The notes: a model not told the origin generated them from the letters alone. Counted from the first letter of the stretch, positions 1 through 7,804 are shown. The stretch: DNA of 10,319 bases from Streptococcus mitis (GCA_018364455.1 JAGZLW010000057.1:1-10319); one strand, 5' to 3'. Made by a program: numbers and translations.

Positions 1-690
1 TGAGGTAGATGCTACAGCGCTAGTACTTGCTGAGGTAGAGGCTACGGCACTGGTTGATGCTGATGTAGACGCTACGGCGCTTGTGCTTGCTGATGTAGAA
101 GCTACAGCACTTGTACTTGCTGAGGTAGACGCTACAGCACTTGTGCTTGCTGAGGTAGACGCTACGGCGCTAGTTGACGCTGATGTAGACGCTACGGCAC
201 TTGTGCTTGCTGAGGTAGACGCTACTGCGCTTGTGCTTGCTGAGGTAGAAGCTACTGCGCTTGTGCTTGCTGAGGTAGAAGCTACTGCGCTTGTGCTTGC
301 TGACGTAGACGCTACAGCGCTTGTTGAGGCTGAGGTAGAGGCTACAGCGCTTGTTGATGCTGAGGTAGACGCTACCGCACTTGTTGACGCTGAGGTAGAG
401 GCTACAGCGCTTGTGCTTGCTGAGGTAGAGGCTACGGCACTTGTTGACGCTGAGGTAGAGGCTACCGCACTTGTGCTTGCTGACGTAGACGCTACGGCAC
501 TTGTTGAGGCTGAGGTAGATGCTACCGCGCTTGTGCTTGCTGAGGTAGACGCTACCGCGCTAGTCGATGCTGAGGTAGAGGCTACTGCGCTTGTTGAGGC
601 TGACGTAGACGCTACTGCGCTTGTTGAGGCTGACGTAGAAGCTACTGCGCTTGTTGAGGCTGAGGTAGACGCTACGGCGCTTGTTGACGC
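1..690 (-). repeat. SRR2 tandem array: 23 perfect-phase 30-bp units encoding ASTSAVASTS
   Basis: The array starts after SDSDYRASVS (residues 1341-1350) and continues past the left edge. Each 30-bp unit translates to the same ten residues, ASTSAVASTS, in all 23 visible copies. The DNA differs between copies only at synonymous sites: third bases of Ala and Thr codons, and the second-residue Ser codon, which is AGC/AGT in 11 units and TCA/TCG in 12. The five units nearest the N-terminus (541-690) all use TCN. In known SRR adhesins this region is a glycosylated stalk that holds the binding region away from the cell wall. The total number of copies cannot be known from this window. Confidence 0.97.
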
Positions 691-3600
691 TGATACTGAT
701 GCACGGTAATCTGAGTCAGAGATATCTGGCGTTACCGTATTCTTTGTTCCATCTTTATAGGTGATGGTTACTGTTCCATTTTCTGCAATAGAATAACTTC
801 TGATACGGTTTGCATCCTCTGGATTTGCTGCTTTTACAGCAGCCATGATTTTATCTTTCTCAGGCTTGTCCAGAGCGTTTGGATGTTTAACTTGGAAGAC
901 TACTGACGGCTTCTTACCAGGGAATTTCTCATTCAACTTCCCTTGGGCGACAACTACTGTTGGAGTTCTCGATTCATTATTAGACAAGTCCACAGCTTTT
1001 ACACCAAGTGTCCATCTATTTCCATCTGCATGTGGTTGATTAGGATTATAAGTAGCTGTATACTCTAAAGTAGCAGGAGCATTCGTTGGTTTATTCTTGA
1101 ATCCTGGTGCACTATCATTCGAAGAATAGTCACCTGAGAATATTCTATCTTTATCTGATGTACCATCGTAAAGTTTCAAATCTCTAAGTTTACCACTATT
1201 ATCTGAACCTTTTAAGACAACCTTAACTTCGTCTCCTGCAAAAATCTCGTATCCACTCGTACCAGGACGGACATTATTTTTCGGAGAAAGTTTTTCCCAC
1301 TTACCATTATTCTTGACATAGATTTCAAATTCAGGGTTTGGAGATACATTTTCTTTAGTAATTATATTAGAAGATGTGTCAGATTGAAGAGTTACATTGC
1401 TACCATTTGGATCCCTAACAACCATTTCTTGTTTAACCGTTACATTTCCTGTAGGCAACAAACCATTATTGGTATCAGTAACCCGTTTCAACTCAGACGG
1501 TTCAAACGTCACACTTGCTCCAGTAGACTTTTTAGTAAAGGTTTCGGTACCAATGGTTAAAGTGACTGTTGCTCCTGGTATTACATCTGTCACTGTAATA
1601 CTACGATTTGGCAGACCTCCTTGTAGCTTCACTTGACTATCTGCGATTCGTGGTGGGTTTGGTCTAACTTTGATAGTTACAGGAACATTTGTACTATTTC
1701 TTGGTTTATCCGTTGAACCTTGTGGTAAAGTAACTGTGACTTCTTTCTTATAGATCCCTGGAGTGCTTACTGTGCTAGCATTTGGTGCCGAATCTCTCCA
1801 GCTGTAATCGGTTCTAGTTGCCACAGTCGGACCATTAGGTATTGCAACTCTATCATCAGAGTTCTTAATCGCCTTATCCGGGTTAGCAATGATATCATTT
1901 AGTGGTGCTGTATTTCCAACCGTTGTAACATACTCTTGCTTGGCTACCGGATCAACTACTGTATAATTAAAGCTCACTGTACTTGTGAGAGCAGGATTTG
2001 CAGTTGTTACATCACCAAGTCGCCCTTTTGGATAAGTTGCTATTGCTTTATAGGTCGTGCTGTGGGTTGTAGCTGAATCTGCAGTTGTATGCCACACGCT
2101 ACTAAAGGCTGGAGAGCCATCTTGTTTACGTACAGGTGTTGAGCGATTATCATTCAGTTGATATTCATAAGTAAATGTAGTCCCTGAAGGAAGAGATTCG
2201 TTATTAATATAGAATTTTGAATATCCACCTATATTATTAGCATAGCTATTTCCAACAGTTCTTTCTGTTCCCGGTACTGCTTTAAAGGCATAAAACTTAC
2301 CTGGAACTCCATTGTTAGTTTTAGTCTCAATTTTTTGATAAACTGTGTACTTGTATGTTAAATCCGTAGTAGTTTTATCTGGGTGAGTTACCGTTAAGGT
2401 TGCAGAGCGAGGAGTGTTGCTAACTTCCATTGTAGGAGCTTGACCTTGTTTCCATGCAAACGTTGTCCCACTAGGGAAGTCAGATGCTCCGCCAACTGGG
2501 CGCACAAGACTTCTTAGATTTATCTTAGATAAAGGTTCGTCGCTAACTGCATAAAAGTGCTCAGTTGTTTTCTCTACACCATACTTAACATTGTTTGTGA
2601 CTGTATCCGTGGTTTTATCACGATAAGTAATGGTAACATCTCCATTATTAGCTACACTGATTGATCCTTCTTCAGATCCTTTTTTGTAATCTGTACTTGA
2701 AAGAACGCTTGCATTAGCTGCTTTAAAGTTAGCCAATACTTGCTCTCTTTCCGCCGGACTTAGATTTTTCGTATTATTAACTGCGACAGTAGCACCGCTT
2801 ATAGGAGATTGACGCTCATTAAATCCGTGAATATGAATATCCGTATGATTCATTGTTCGTTGTGCGGCAGTATCATCAGCACCATACTCCATCTTATATT
2901 TTCCAGGAGCCATTGGTTTCCAGCCATTTTCCCGACCAATCGTACCATAAATACGGGTTGTCCACTGCTTATTGTTATAAACATACTCTTTATTGAGTCC
3001 TGTTTTAGGATCTCGTATAAGAGTCGCAAAGTTGATTTGTCCAGGTAAATTTTCAGCGTTTAAACCATTAATGTACTGACTGTCTCCAGTATAAAATAGT
3101 CTCAAAGCCTTATCATCTCTAAATACAATATTGAAATTTACAGGATCATCATTGAAAACATGAATTGATTCTGGCATCTCAACAGTAGGAGGATTATCTG
3201 TTGCGCGTCCCTGATTTCTCACAGCACCGTTTTGACTTCCTGCTCTACCTGTATGGACATAAGAGGTCATCAAATTCGTGTAATTACCAGAAACATTCGT
3301 ACTTGTAAATGGTTGACTACTTGTAGCAACTCGGGCATCCAATCTGGCATTGCTTGATTTTTCATTTACAGTGGCATGAACTTCAATCGTTGCCTCTAAA
3401 TTTCTATTTAAATCATGACGTTTGCTAAACACGTACTCATTGCCAGAACCACCACGCTTCTCCATCGGTTGACCATTAAAAGTAACACGGGTAATAGTCG
3501 TATTTGGATCCACATTGGCAAGTAAACCAGCATAATTCAGGGCATTATCTGAGTGCATATTGATACGCCAAATTACTTCATGAGTATTCTTATTGTACTG

Positions 3601-4740
3601 ACCTGATTCAAGCGAAGCCGATGTTCTATTGCTAGCAAACGTGTTCGTGATTAACGAAGTAGGTAAAGCTCTAGGATGTACCCCATTGCCCATACTTTGA
3701 CCATTTCGTGCATCACGCGCACCTGAATTGACTCTCAACACAGCATTAGCAATCGAATTACGAGCAGAGGTCGCTAGTTTTACAGTTTCGGTCAAATCTG
3801 CCTTAGGATTAGCAAGAGCTGTCTCGATAGCAGTCACCGCAGCATTCACTTTTGCTATAGCTGCATCACTATTAGGTAGACCGACCGCTTTTGCTAGGTA
3901 CTCACCCATTTCAGCTGAAAGTTTGGTTAACTTCTTACGATTTTCATCCTGTTGTTTAGCTGAAACTTCCGATGTTGCTATGGCACCAGCAGTCACTCCT
4001 GCCAAACTACTTATTTCTGCATTCGTATCAACCAAACCTTTTTCCAATTTAGCTGATTCCAATACAGGAGCACCTAGCTTAGAGGCAGATAACCCTTCTT
4101 TAGCCAACTGACTTTCTTTTGACACAGACTCCGCTTTTCCAGAAGTTTCAGAAGCAGTAGTAGAATGTACACTATTGCCTGAAGCCACCATCGACTGACT
4201 AGAACTTACAGAAGTACTTGCTGAGACGCTAGCCGAAGTTGATGCGCTTTCTGAGGCACTTGTTGACATACTTGCAGAAGTGCTAGCGCTAGCTGATAGA
4301 CTAGTGGATACTGATTCTGAAGTAGATACACTCTCGCTTACTGAATGAGACAGACTTGCCGAATTCTCCGCATCCACTTTTGCAGTTGTACCAAGGACAA
4401 CTGTATCATGCGTTGCTAGAGCATCTGAACTATCTAACGTTTTTTCAAGAGCTACCGCTTCGTTTGCAAAAACTTTTGTCTGAGTAGCAACAGCCCCACC
4501 TAATACGGCACCTGTTGCTGCAATACCTCTTATAATATCAAGACCTGTAATCGTTTGATTAGTTTGGTTTTCTACCACTTCTGTCATAACTTGAGTAGTA
4601 TCTACACCACCACGTAAAACCTTGAACAAGCCAAAAAGAGAGGTTGAAGCTCTCAACCAATGCTTACCGGATTTTACCAGTTTATATCGAGTCACACGAT
4701 CAGTTTCGCGATATTGACCCTTTTGACGTCTGAAAAACAT
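1..4740 (-). CDS. Serine-rich repeat (SRR) surface glycoprotein adhesin, partial (C-terminus off the left edge)
   Basis: One open frame of 1580 codons runs from ATG at 4740 to the window edge without a stop. The N-terminus is an accessory-Sec signal peptide: YKLVKSGKHW at residues 19-28 (KxYKxGKxW type), a glycine-containing hydrophobic core at about 64-85, and probable cleavage after VFA (residue 92). A short Ser-rich SRR1 spans about 127-185. An Ala-rich, probably helical spacer reaches about 350. A beta-rich adhesive module follows (about 350-510), then a module starting DNPPTVEMP (515-640) that contains WTTRI and may be Siglec-like. An alpha/beta module (about 651-717), Rib/Ig-like blocks (about 726-1024), further Ig-like sequence, and a second alpha/beta module (about 1285-1337) come next. 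SRR2 begins at 1351. Known relatives (GspB, Hsa, PsrP) are O-glycosylated, exported by SecA2/SecY2, anchored by LPXTG, and bind host glycans or proteins. The LPXTG end and the export genes are not visible. Family assignment is firm; the ligand is unknown. Confidence 0.95.
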   Translation of the reverse strand, partial: MFFRRQKGQYRETDRVTRYKLVKSGKHWLRASTSLFGLFKVLRGGVDTTQVMTEVVENQTNQTITGLDIIRGIAATGAVLGGAVATQTKVFANEAVALEKTLDSSDALATHDTVVLGTTAKVDAENSASLSHSVSESVSTSESVSTSLSASASTSASMSTSASESASTSASVSASTSVSSSQSMVASGNSVHSTTASETSGKAESVSKESQLAKEGLSASKLGAPVLESAKLEKGLVDTNAEISSLAGVTAGAIATSEVSAKQQDENRKKLTKLSAEMGEYLAKAVGLPNSDAAIAKVNAAVTAIETALANPKADLTETVKLATSARNSIANAVLRVNSGARDARNGQSMGNGVHPRALPTSLITNTFASNRTSASLESGQYNKNTHEVIWRINMHSDNALNYAGLLANVDPNTTITRVTFNGQPMEKRGGSGNEYVFSKRHDLNRNLEATIEVHATVNEKSSNARLDARVATSSQPFTSTNVSGNYTNLMTSYVHTGRAGSQNGAVRNQGRATDNPPTVEMPESIHVFNDDPVNFNIVFRDDKALRLFYTGDSQYINGLNAENLPGQINFATLIRDPKTGLNKEYVYNNKQWTTRIYGTIGRENGWKPMAPGKYKMEYGADDTAAQRTMNHTDIHIHGFNERQSPISGATVAVNNTKNLSPAEREQVLANFKAANASVLSSTDYKKGSEEGSISVANNGDVTITYRDKTTDTVTNNVKYGVEKTTEHFYAVSDEPLSKINLRSLVRPVGGASDFPSGTTFAWKQGQAPTMEVSNTPRSATLTVTHPDKTTTDLTYKYTVYQKIETKTNNGVPGKFYAFKAVPGTERTVGNSYANNIGGYSKFYINNESLPSGTTFTYEYQLNDNRSTPVRKQDGSPAFSSVWHTTADSATTHSTTYKAIATYPKGRLGDVTTANPALTSTVSFNYTVVDPVAKQEYVTTVGNTAPLNDIIANPDKAIKNSDDRVAIPNGPTVATRTDYSWRDSAPNASTVSTPGIYKKEVTVTLPQGSTDKPRNSTNVPVTIKVRPNPPRIADSQVKLQGGLPNRSITVTDVIPGATVTLTIGTETFTKKSTGASVTFEPSELKRVTDTNNGLLPTGNVTVKQEMVVRDPNGSNVTLQSDTSSNIITKENVSPNPEFEIYVKNNGKWEKLSPKNNVRPGTSGYEIFAGDEVKVVLKGSDNSGKLRDLKLYDGTSDKDRIFSGDYSSNDSAPGFKNKPTNAPATLEYTATYNPNQPHADGNRWTLGVKAVDLSNNESRTPTVVVAQGKLNEKFPGKKPSVVFQVKHPNALDKPEKDKIMAAVKAANPEDANRIRSYSIAENGTVTITYKDGTKNTVTPDISDSDYRASVSASTSAVASTSASTSAVASTSASTSAVASTSASTSAVASTSASTSAVASTSASTSAVASTSASTSAVASTSASTSAVASTSASTSAVASTSASTSAVASTSASTSAVASTSASTSAVASTSASTSAVASTSASTSAVASTSASTSAVASTSASTSAVASTSASTSAVASTSASTSAVASTSASTSAVASTSASTSAVASTSASTSAVASTSASTSAVASTSASTSAVASTS

Positions 4741-4750
4741 TTATTTTTTT

Positions 4751-4755
4751 CCTCC
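4751..4755 (-). promoter_or_regulatory. Ribosome binding site of the SRR adhesin
   Basis: GGAGG on the minus strand lies about 10 bases before the ATG at 4740, separated by an A-rich spacer. It supports this start, as does the MFFRRQKGQY N-terminus that is typical of GspB/Hsa-like signal peptides. Confidence 0.85.
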
Positions 4756-4795
4756 AAAAAGTGCTACAGTAGCTAGTTTAATGCAATCGTTTTCT

Positions 4796-4824
4796 ATTAT
4801 ACACAAATCATTATGTTAAGTCAA
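4796..4824 (-). promoter_or_regulatory. Promoter of the SRR adhesin (TTGACT-17-TATAAT)
   Basis: On the minus strand, TTGACT (4824-4819) and TATAAT (4801-4796) are separated by exactly 17 bases. This is a near-consensus sigma-70 (SigA) promoter. The predicted start near 4789 gives a leader of about 50 bases. A run of eleven T residues on the same strand (4857-4847) sits about 22 bases upstream of the -35 box, where it could act as an UP-like element. Confidence 0.8.
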
Positions 4825-5274
4825 CTTATTTTTTAGTATTATTGCTAAAAAAAAAAAGTATTTTCTGATTTGTTTTGTATGGATTATTCATTGATAAACA
4901 AAATTAATATACTAGATAACTTAATCCCTTATTGACTGGTCTATAAAAAAGAAAAATCCATTATTTTTACCGATGAATACGTCATACTTATCCAAAATTA
5001 AAAAGAGCATCATTTTCCTTCGCATAGACATATATATTGTATGTTATTCAAGGAACTCTTCGCTGTTTTCATTATAATTAAGAGATAGTAAATTTCAAAG
5101 TATATAGTTTACTTGGATATTTTTTGAGCAGACTGACAAACAAAAAGGTTGCACTTTCGTAATGCAAATAGCTCGACCTACTAACTCTTATAAAAAAGCT
5201 CACAATGCCATAACATTCGCAGGATTTTCTTACATAGGAAATTTAGATAAAGCGCTATAATAGTTACTGATTCA
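4825..5274. other. AT-rich non-coding stretch upstream of the adhesin
   Basis: I find no convincing gene here. A second, weaker minus-strand promoter candidate is present: TTGAAA (5098-5093), 16-base spacer, TATAAT (5076-5071). In such AT-rich DNA it may be chance. A 30-residue minus-strand ORF (5013-4921) has an AAGGA-like site very close to its start, but no recognisable features. The composition is clearly poorer in GC than the prfC and gat genes. Confidence 0.5.
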
Positions 5275-5402
5275 AGACCAAGACACCGAACTTGGCAAGT
5301 CAACTTGCAATTCGCCACAAGGAAAAAGCCCATGAATATAGCATTCCTGGACTTCTATTATTAGAATATTTAGATCAACCAACATAAAGGTTAGAGATTG
5401 TT
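5275..5402. repeat. Degraded copy 1 of an unrecognised hairpin repeat
   Basis: It shares the motif GACAC-x-GA followed by TTGGCAA and TCAACTT with copy 2 at a matching place. It lacks the internal segment of about 45 bases found in copies 2 and 3. Its central hairpin (around 5324-5354) is imperfect. It looks like a decayed member of the same family. Confidence 0.55.
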
Positions 5403-5575
5403 ACACTAGGACACGGAGTTTGGCAAATCAACTTCATTTGCCAAACGTAGTTAGTAAAGCAGTTAGCGAGTTCGCTTCCTTGCCATTACGACGGAAAAAT
5501 CCACGAATCGATAATATTTGTGGATTTTTCCTAGTGAAGCGTTTAGGTAGACCGCCATAGAGGTTACCTATTATT
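5403..5575. repeat. Copy 2 of an unrecognised ~173-bp hairpin repeat
   Basis: Three inverted repeats follow one another. TTTGGCAAAT (5419-5428) pairs perfectly with 5436-5445 over a 7-base loop. GGAAAAATCCAC (5493-5504) pairs with 5520-5531, and pairing continues inward (one G-U) to a 7-base loop. TAGGTA-g-ACC (5544-5553) pairs with 5562-5570, leaving loop GCCATAGA. The stretch 5434-5467 matches 5607-5640 in copy 3 at 33 of 34 bases. Anchor motifs recur exactly 173 bases later. It does not match the BOX or RUP sequences I remember. Confidence 0.75.
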
Positions 5576-5744
5576 AGATTACGACACTGAGTTTTATAAA
5601 TCGATTTCATTTGCCAAACGTAGTTAGCAAAGCAGTTAGCTAGACTGCTCACTACCAGTTACAACGTAAAGTTTTACGAATCGATATTATTCGTAAAACT
5701 TTACTAGTGGAGCGCCTAGCCAAGTTCCATAGAAACTTGGCGTT
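5576..5744. repeat. Copy 3 of the ~173-bp hairpin repeat
   Basis: GTAAAGTTTTACGAAT (5666-5681) pairs perfectly with 5689-5704 over loop CGATATT. GCCAAGTT (5719-5726) pairs perfectly with 5734-5741 over loop CCATAGA. Compared with copy 2, the outer stem bases differ on both arms while pairing is kept, and the inner core and loop motifs are conserved. The first hairpin of copy 2 is not preserved here. Confidence 0.75.
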
Positions 5745-5776
5745 AGTTACTTAGATTGTTATACAATCAAGTAACT
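5745..5776. repeat. Interrupted palindrome just after the prfC stop
   Basis: AGTTACTT (5745-5752) pairs with 5769-5776 and GATTGT (5754-5759) pairs with 5763-5768, with a one-base bulge and a 3-base loop. It begins 8 bases after the prfC stop codon on the minus strand. It could end or protect the prfC transcript. There is no U-run after it in that direction (the next bases are AACGCC), so I do not call a classic intrinsic terminator. Confidence 0.7.
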
Positions 5777-5784
5777 TTGGCGAT

Positions 5785-7329
5785 CTACATCTTCTCCTCT
5801 AACTCTATGTCTGGATACTTGTCCGCAAACCAGCGGAGGGCAAAGTCATTTTCAAAGAGGAAGACTGGTTGGTCAAAACGGTCTTTGGCCAAGATATTTC
5901 GGCTTGAGGACATCCGTTCATCCAAGTCCTCAGGCTTGATCCAGCGAACTGTCTTTTTACCCATTGGGCTCATGACCACTTCCGCATTGTACTCTCCTTC
6001 CATACGGTGCTTAAAGACTTCAAACTGAAGTTGACCAACAGCTCCCAGCATGTACTCACCTGTTTGGTAATTCTTATAAAGCTGAATGGCACCTTCTTGC
6101 ACCAATTGCTCGATTCCCTTGTGGAAGGATTTTTGCTTCATGACATTCTTAGCAGAAACTTTCATGAAAATTTCAGGAGTAAAGGTTGGTAGGGGTTCAA
6201 ATTCAAACTTGTTTTTTCCAACTGTCAAGGTATCTCCAACTTGATAAGTACCTGTATCGTAAACCCCGATGATATCACCTGCCACGGCATTGGTCACATT
6301 CTCACGACTTTCAGCCATAAACTGGGTAACATTAGACAGCTTGGCGCCCTTACCAGTACGAGGTAGGTTGACACTCATGCCACGCTCAAATTCACCCGAT
6401 ATGATACGGACAAAGGCAATACGGTCACGGTGACGAGGGTCCATGTTGGCTTGGATTTTAAAGACAAATCCTGAGAAGTCCTTGTCGTAAGGATCCACAA
6501 TTTCTCCATCTGTTTTCTTATGCCCATGTGGTTCTGGAGCAAACTTAAGGAATGTCTCAAGGAAGGTCTGCACACCAAAGTTAGTAAGGGCTGAGCCGAA
6601 GAAGACAGGTGTCAATTCTCCAGCCAGAATAGCTTCCTCTGAGAATTCATTTCCAGCTTCATTTAAAAGCTCAATGTCATCCTTGACTTGTTCGTAGAAA
6701 GGATTGCTACCAAAAAGCTTGTCCCCATCTTCAAGACTAGCAAAACGTTCATCCCCTTTATAGAGTTCCAGGCGTTGGTTATAGAGGTCATAGAGTCCCT
6801 CAAAGGCTTTCCCCATCCCGATTGGCCAGTTCATCGGGTAACTCGCAATACCCAAGACTTCTTCCAATTCTTGCAAGAGATCCAAAGGCTCACGACCGTC
6901 ACGGTCTAGCTTGTTCATAAAGGTAAAGACTGGAATACCACGGTGTTTGACAACCTCAAACAATTTCTTAGTTTGGGCCTCGATACCCTTGGCAGAGTCC
7001 ACAACCATGACCGCAGCATCCACCGCCATCAAGGTACGATAGGTATCTTCTGAAAAGTCCTCATGCCCTGGCGTGTCGAGGATATTCACACGCTTGCCAT
7101 CGTAGTCAAACTGCATAACAGATGAAGTAACGGAAATCCCACGTTGCTTCTCGATATCCATCCAGTCAGACTTGGCAAAAGTCCCTGTTTTCTTTCCTTT
7201 TACGGTACCAGCCTCACGAATCTCACCCCCAAAGTAGAGTAACTGCTCAGTGATAGTAGTTTTTCCCGCGTCAGGGTGGGAGATGATGGCAAAAGTACGA
7301 CGTTTCTTAATTTCTTCTTGAATATTCAT
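5785..7329 (-). CDS. prfC: Peptide chain release factor 3 (RF3)
   Basis: This 514-residue translational GTPase has the usual length for RF3. RF3 uses GTP to speed the removal of RF1/RF2 from the ribosome after termination. The G motifs are visible in order: G1 SHPDAGKTT (17-25), G2 RGISVTSSV (63-71), G3 DTPGHE (85-90), G4 NKLD (139-142) and G5 SAL (246-248). The MDIEKQRGISVTSS stretch is characteristic of RF3 rather than EF-G. The later part (about 300-510) corresponds to domains II and III, ending in a charged tail ELEEKM. The start at 7329 gives the expected MNIQEEIKKRRTFAIISHPD N-terminus and is preceded by a weak AAAGAGA site. It is transcribed alone, away from the small gene at 7553 and towards the repeat array and adhesin. 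It appears intact. Confidence 0.97.
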   Translation of the reverse strand: MNIQEEIKKRRTFAIISHPDAGKTTITEQLLYFGGEIREAGTVKGKKTGTFAKSDWMDIEKQRGISVTSSVMQFDYDGKRVNILDTPGHEDFSEDTYRTLMAVDAAVMVVDSAKGIEAQTKKLFEVVKHRGIPVFTFMNKLDRDGREPLDLLQELEEVLGIASYPMNWPIGMGKAFEGLYDLYNQRLELYKGDERFASLEDGDKLFGSNPFYEQVKDDIELLNEAGNEFSEEAILAGELTPVFFGSALTNFGVQTFLETFLKFAPEPHGHKKTDGEIVDPYDKDFSGFVFKIQANMDPRHRDRIAFVRIISGEFERGMSVNLPRTGKGAKLSNVTQFMAESRENVTNAVAGDIIGVYDTGTYQVGDTLTVGKNKFEFEPLPTFTPEIFMKVSAKNVMKQKSFHKGIEQLVQEGAIQLYKNYQTGEYMLGAVGQLQFEVFKHRMEGEYNAEVVMSPMGKKTVRWIKPEDLDERMSSSRNILAKDRFDQPVFLFENDFALRWFADKYPDIELEEKM

Positions 7330-7418
7330 AAGTTCTCTTTCTTTGATTCTCTATTTTTCTTGTTTCAATAGCTAAGAATGATTTCTACATTGGATTCTAC
7401 CATTCCTTTCAACACTCC

Positions 7419-7447
7419 ATTATATCGAATTTTAGCATTTTTTTCAA
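7419..7447 (-). promoter_or_regulatory. prfC promoter (TTGAAA-17-TATAAT)
   Basis: On the minus strand, TTGAAA (7447-7442) and TATAAT (7424-7419) are separated by 17 bases. The leader to the prfC ATG would be about 80 bases. It is divergent from, and about 80 bases away from, the plus-strand promoter of the next gene. Confidence 0.75.
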
Positions 7448-7502
7448 TTTCTATTTTATATTGAATAAAAGCTTTCCCTTATAGTCAAATAGATAGAAAA
7501 CA

Positions 7503-7530
7503 GTGACAATTCTAGCAAAAATGATATAAT
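7503..7530 (+). promoter_or_regulatory. Extended -10 promoter of the small gene at 7553
   Basis: GTGACA (7503-7508), a 16-base spacer, then TATAAT (7525-7530) preceded by TGA, which gives an extended -10 element TGATATAAT. The start would lie only about 15 bases before the ATG, just ahead of the ribosome binding site. Confidence 0.75.
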
Positions 7531-7552
7531 AAAACAAAAAGGAGATATAATC

Positions 7553-7804
7553 ATGTTCAAAGAATTTGGTGTAACTAATTTAGAAGTGACAAAAGATGAT
7601 ATTTACAAGAATCCAAATAACCCTATTTTGCGCATGTATGATGACGATGAATTAATTGGAACCTTTAGTATTCTAACTGGAGAAGTATTGGAAAATTTGG
7701 ACTTAGCAGACTATGACATTCGTTTTGCTCAAAAGCAAATTGAGTTAAATCGCGATAACTACCTTGAAACATGGAAGGATTACGTTGGACTACTACATGC
7801 CTAA
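7553..7804 (+). CDS. Small acidic protein with a divergent DUF4160-like C-terminal half
   Basis: This 83-residue protein has no signal peptide or membrane segment. AAGGAG at 7539-7544, 8 bases before the ATG, supports the start. I do not recognise a characterised homologue. The segment from about residue 25 (PILRMYDDDELIGTF, then TGEVLENLDLADYDI, ending in an ETWKDY motif) follows the pattern of DUF4160 proteins: a beta-hairpin with a GE motif, then a helix ending in a conserved Trp. The HxH-type histidines typical of that family are absent. The remnant immediately downstream (7925-8149) shows the same pattern and keeps them, so the two may be diverged paralogues or partners. DUF4160 proteins are often discussed as toxin-antitoxin-like components; that role here is inference. 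No terminator separates this gene from the BOX element. Confidence 0.75.
   Translation: MFKEFGVTNLEVTKDDIYKNPNNPILRMYDDDELIGTFSILTGEVLENLDLADYDIRFAQKQIELNRDNYLETWKDYVGLLHA

Noticed and set aside
83..709. A plus-strand open frame of 208 codons made of a repeated VEATALVLAE-like peptide
   Set aside because: It is the antisense shadow of the SRR2 repeat array. The minus-strand reading is a continuous 1580-codon protein with signal peptide, promoter and ribosome binding site, and all variation is synonymous only on the minus strand.
4921..5013. A 30-residue minus-strand ORF with two adjacent ATG codons and a nearby AAGGA
   Set aside because: It sits in AT-rich DNA, the spacing to the ribosome site is very short, and the Phe-rich peptide resembles chance translation.
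5434..5652. A minus-strand open frame of 72 codons in the intergenic region
   Set aside because: It lies entirely inside the hairpin repeats and covers both copies of the shared 34-base segment. It has no ribosome binding site and no family resemblance.
5403..5744. CRISPR array
   Set aside because: There are only two good copies, the period is 173 bp, and the units are structured throughout rather than short repeats with unique spacers.
5745..5776. Rho-independent terminator for prfC
   Set aside because: The palindrome is convincing, but no U-run follows it on the minus strand, so a classic intrinsic terminator is not supported.
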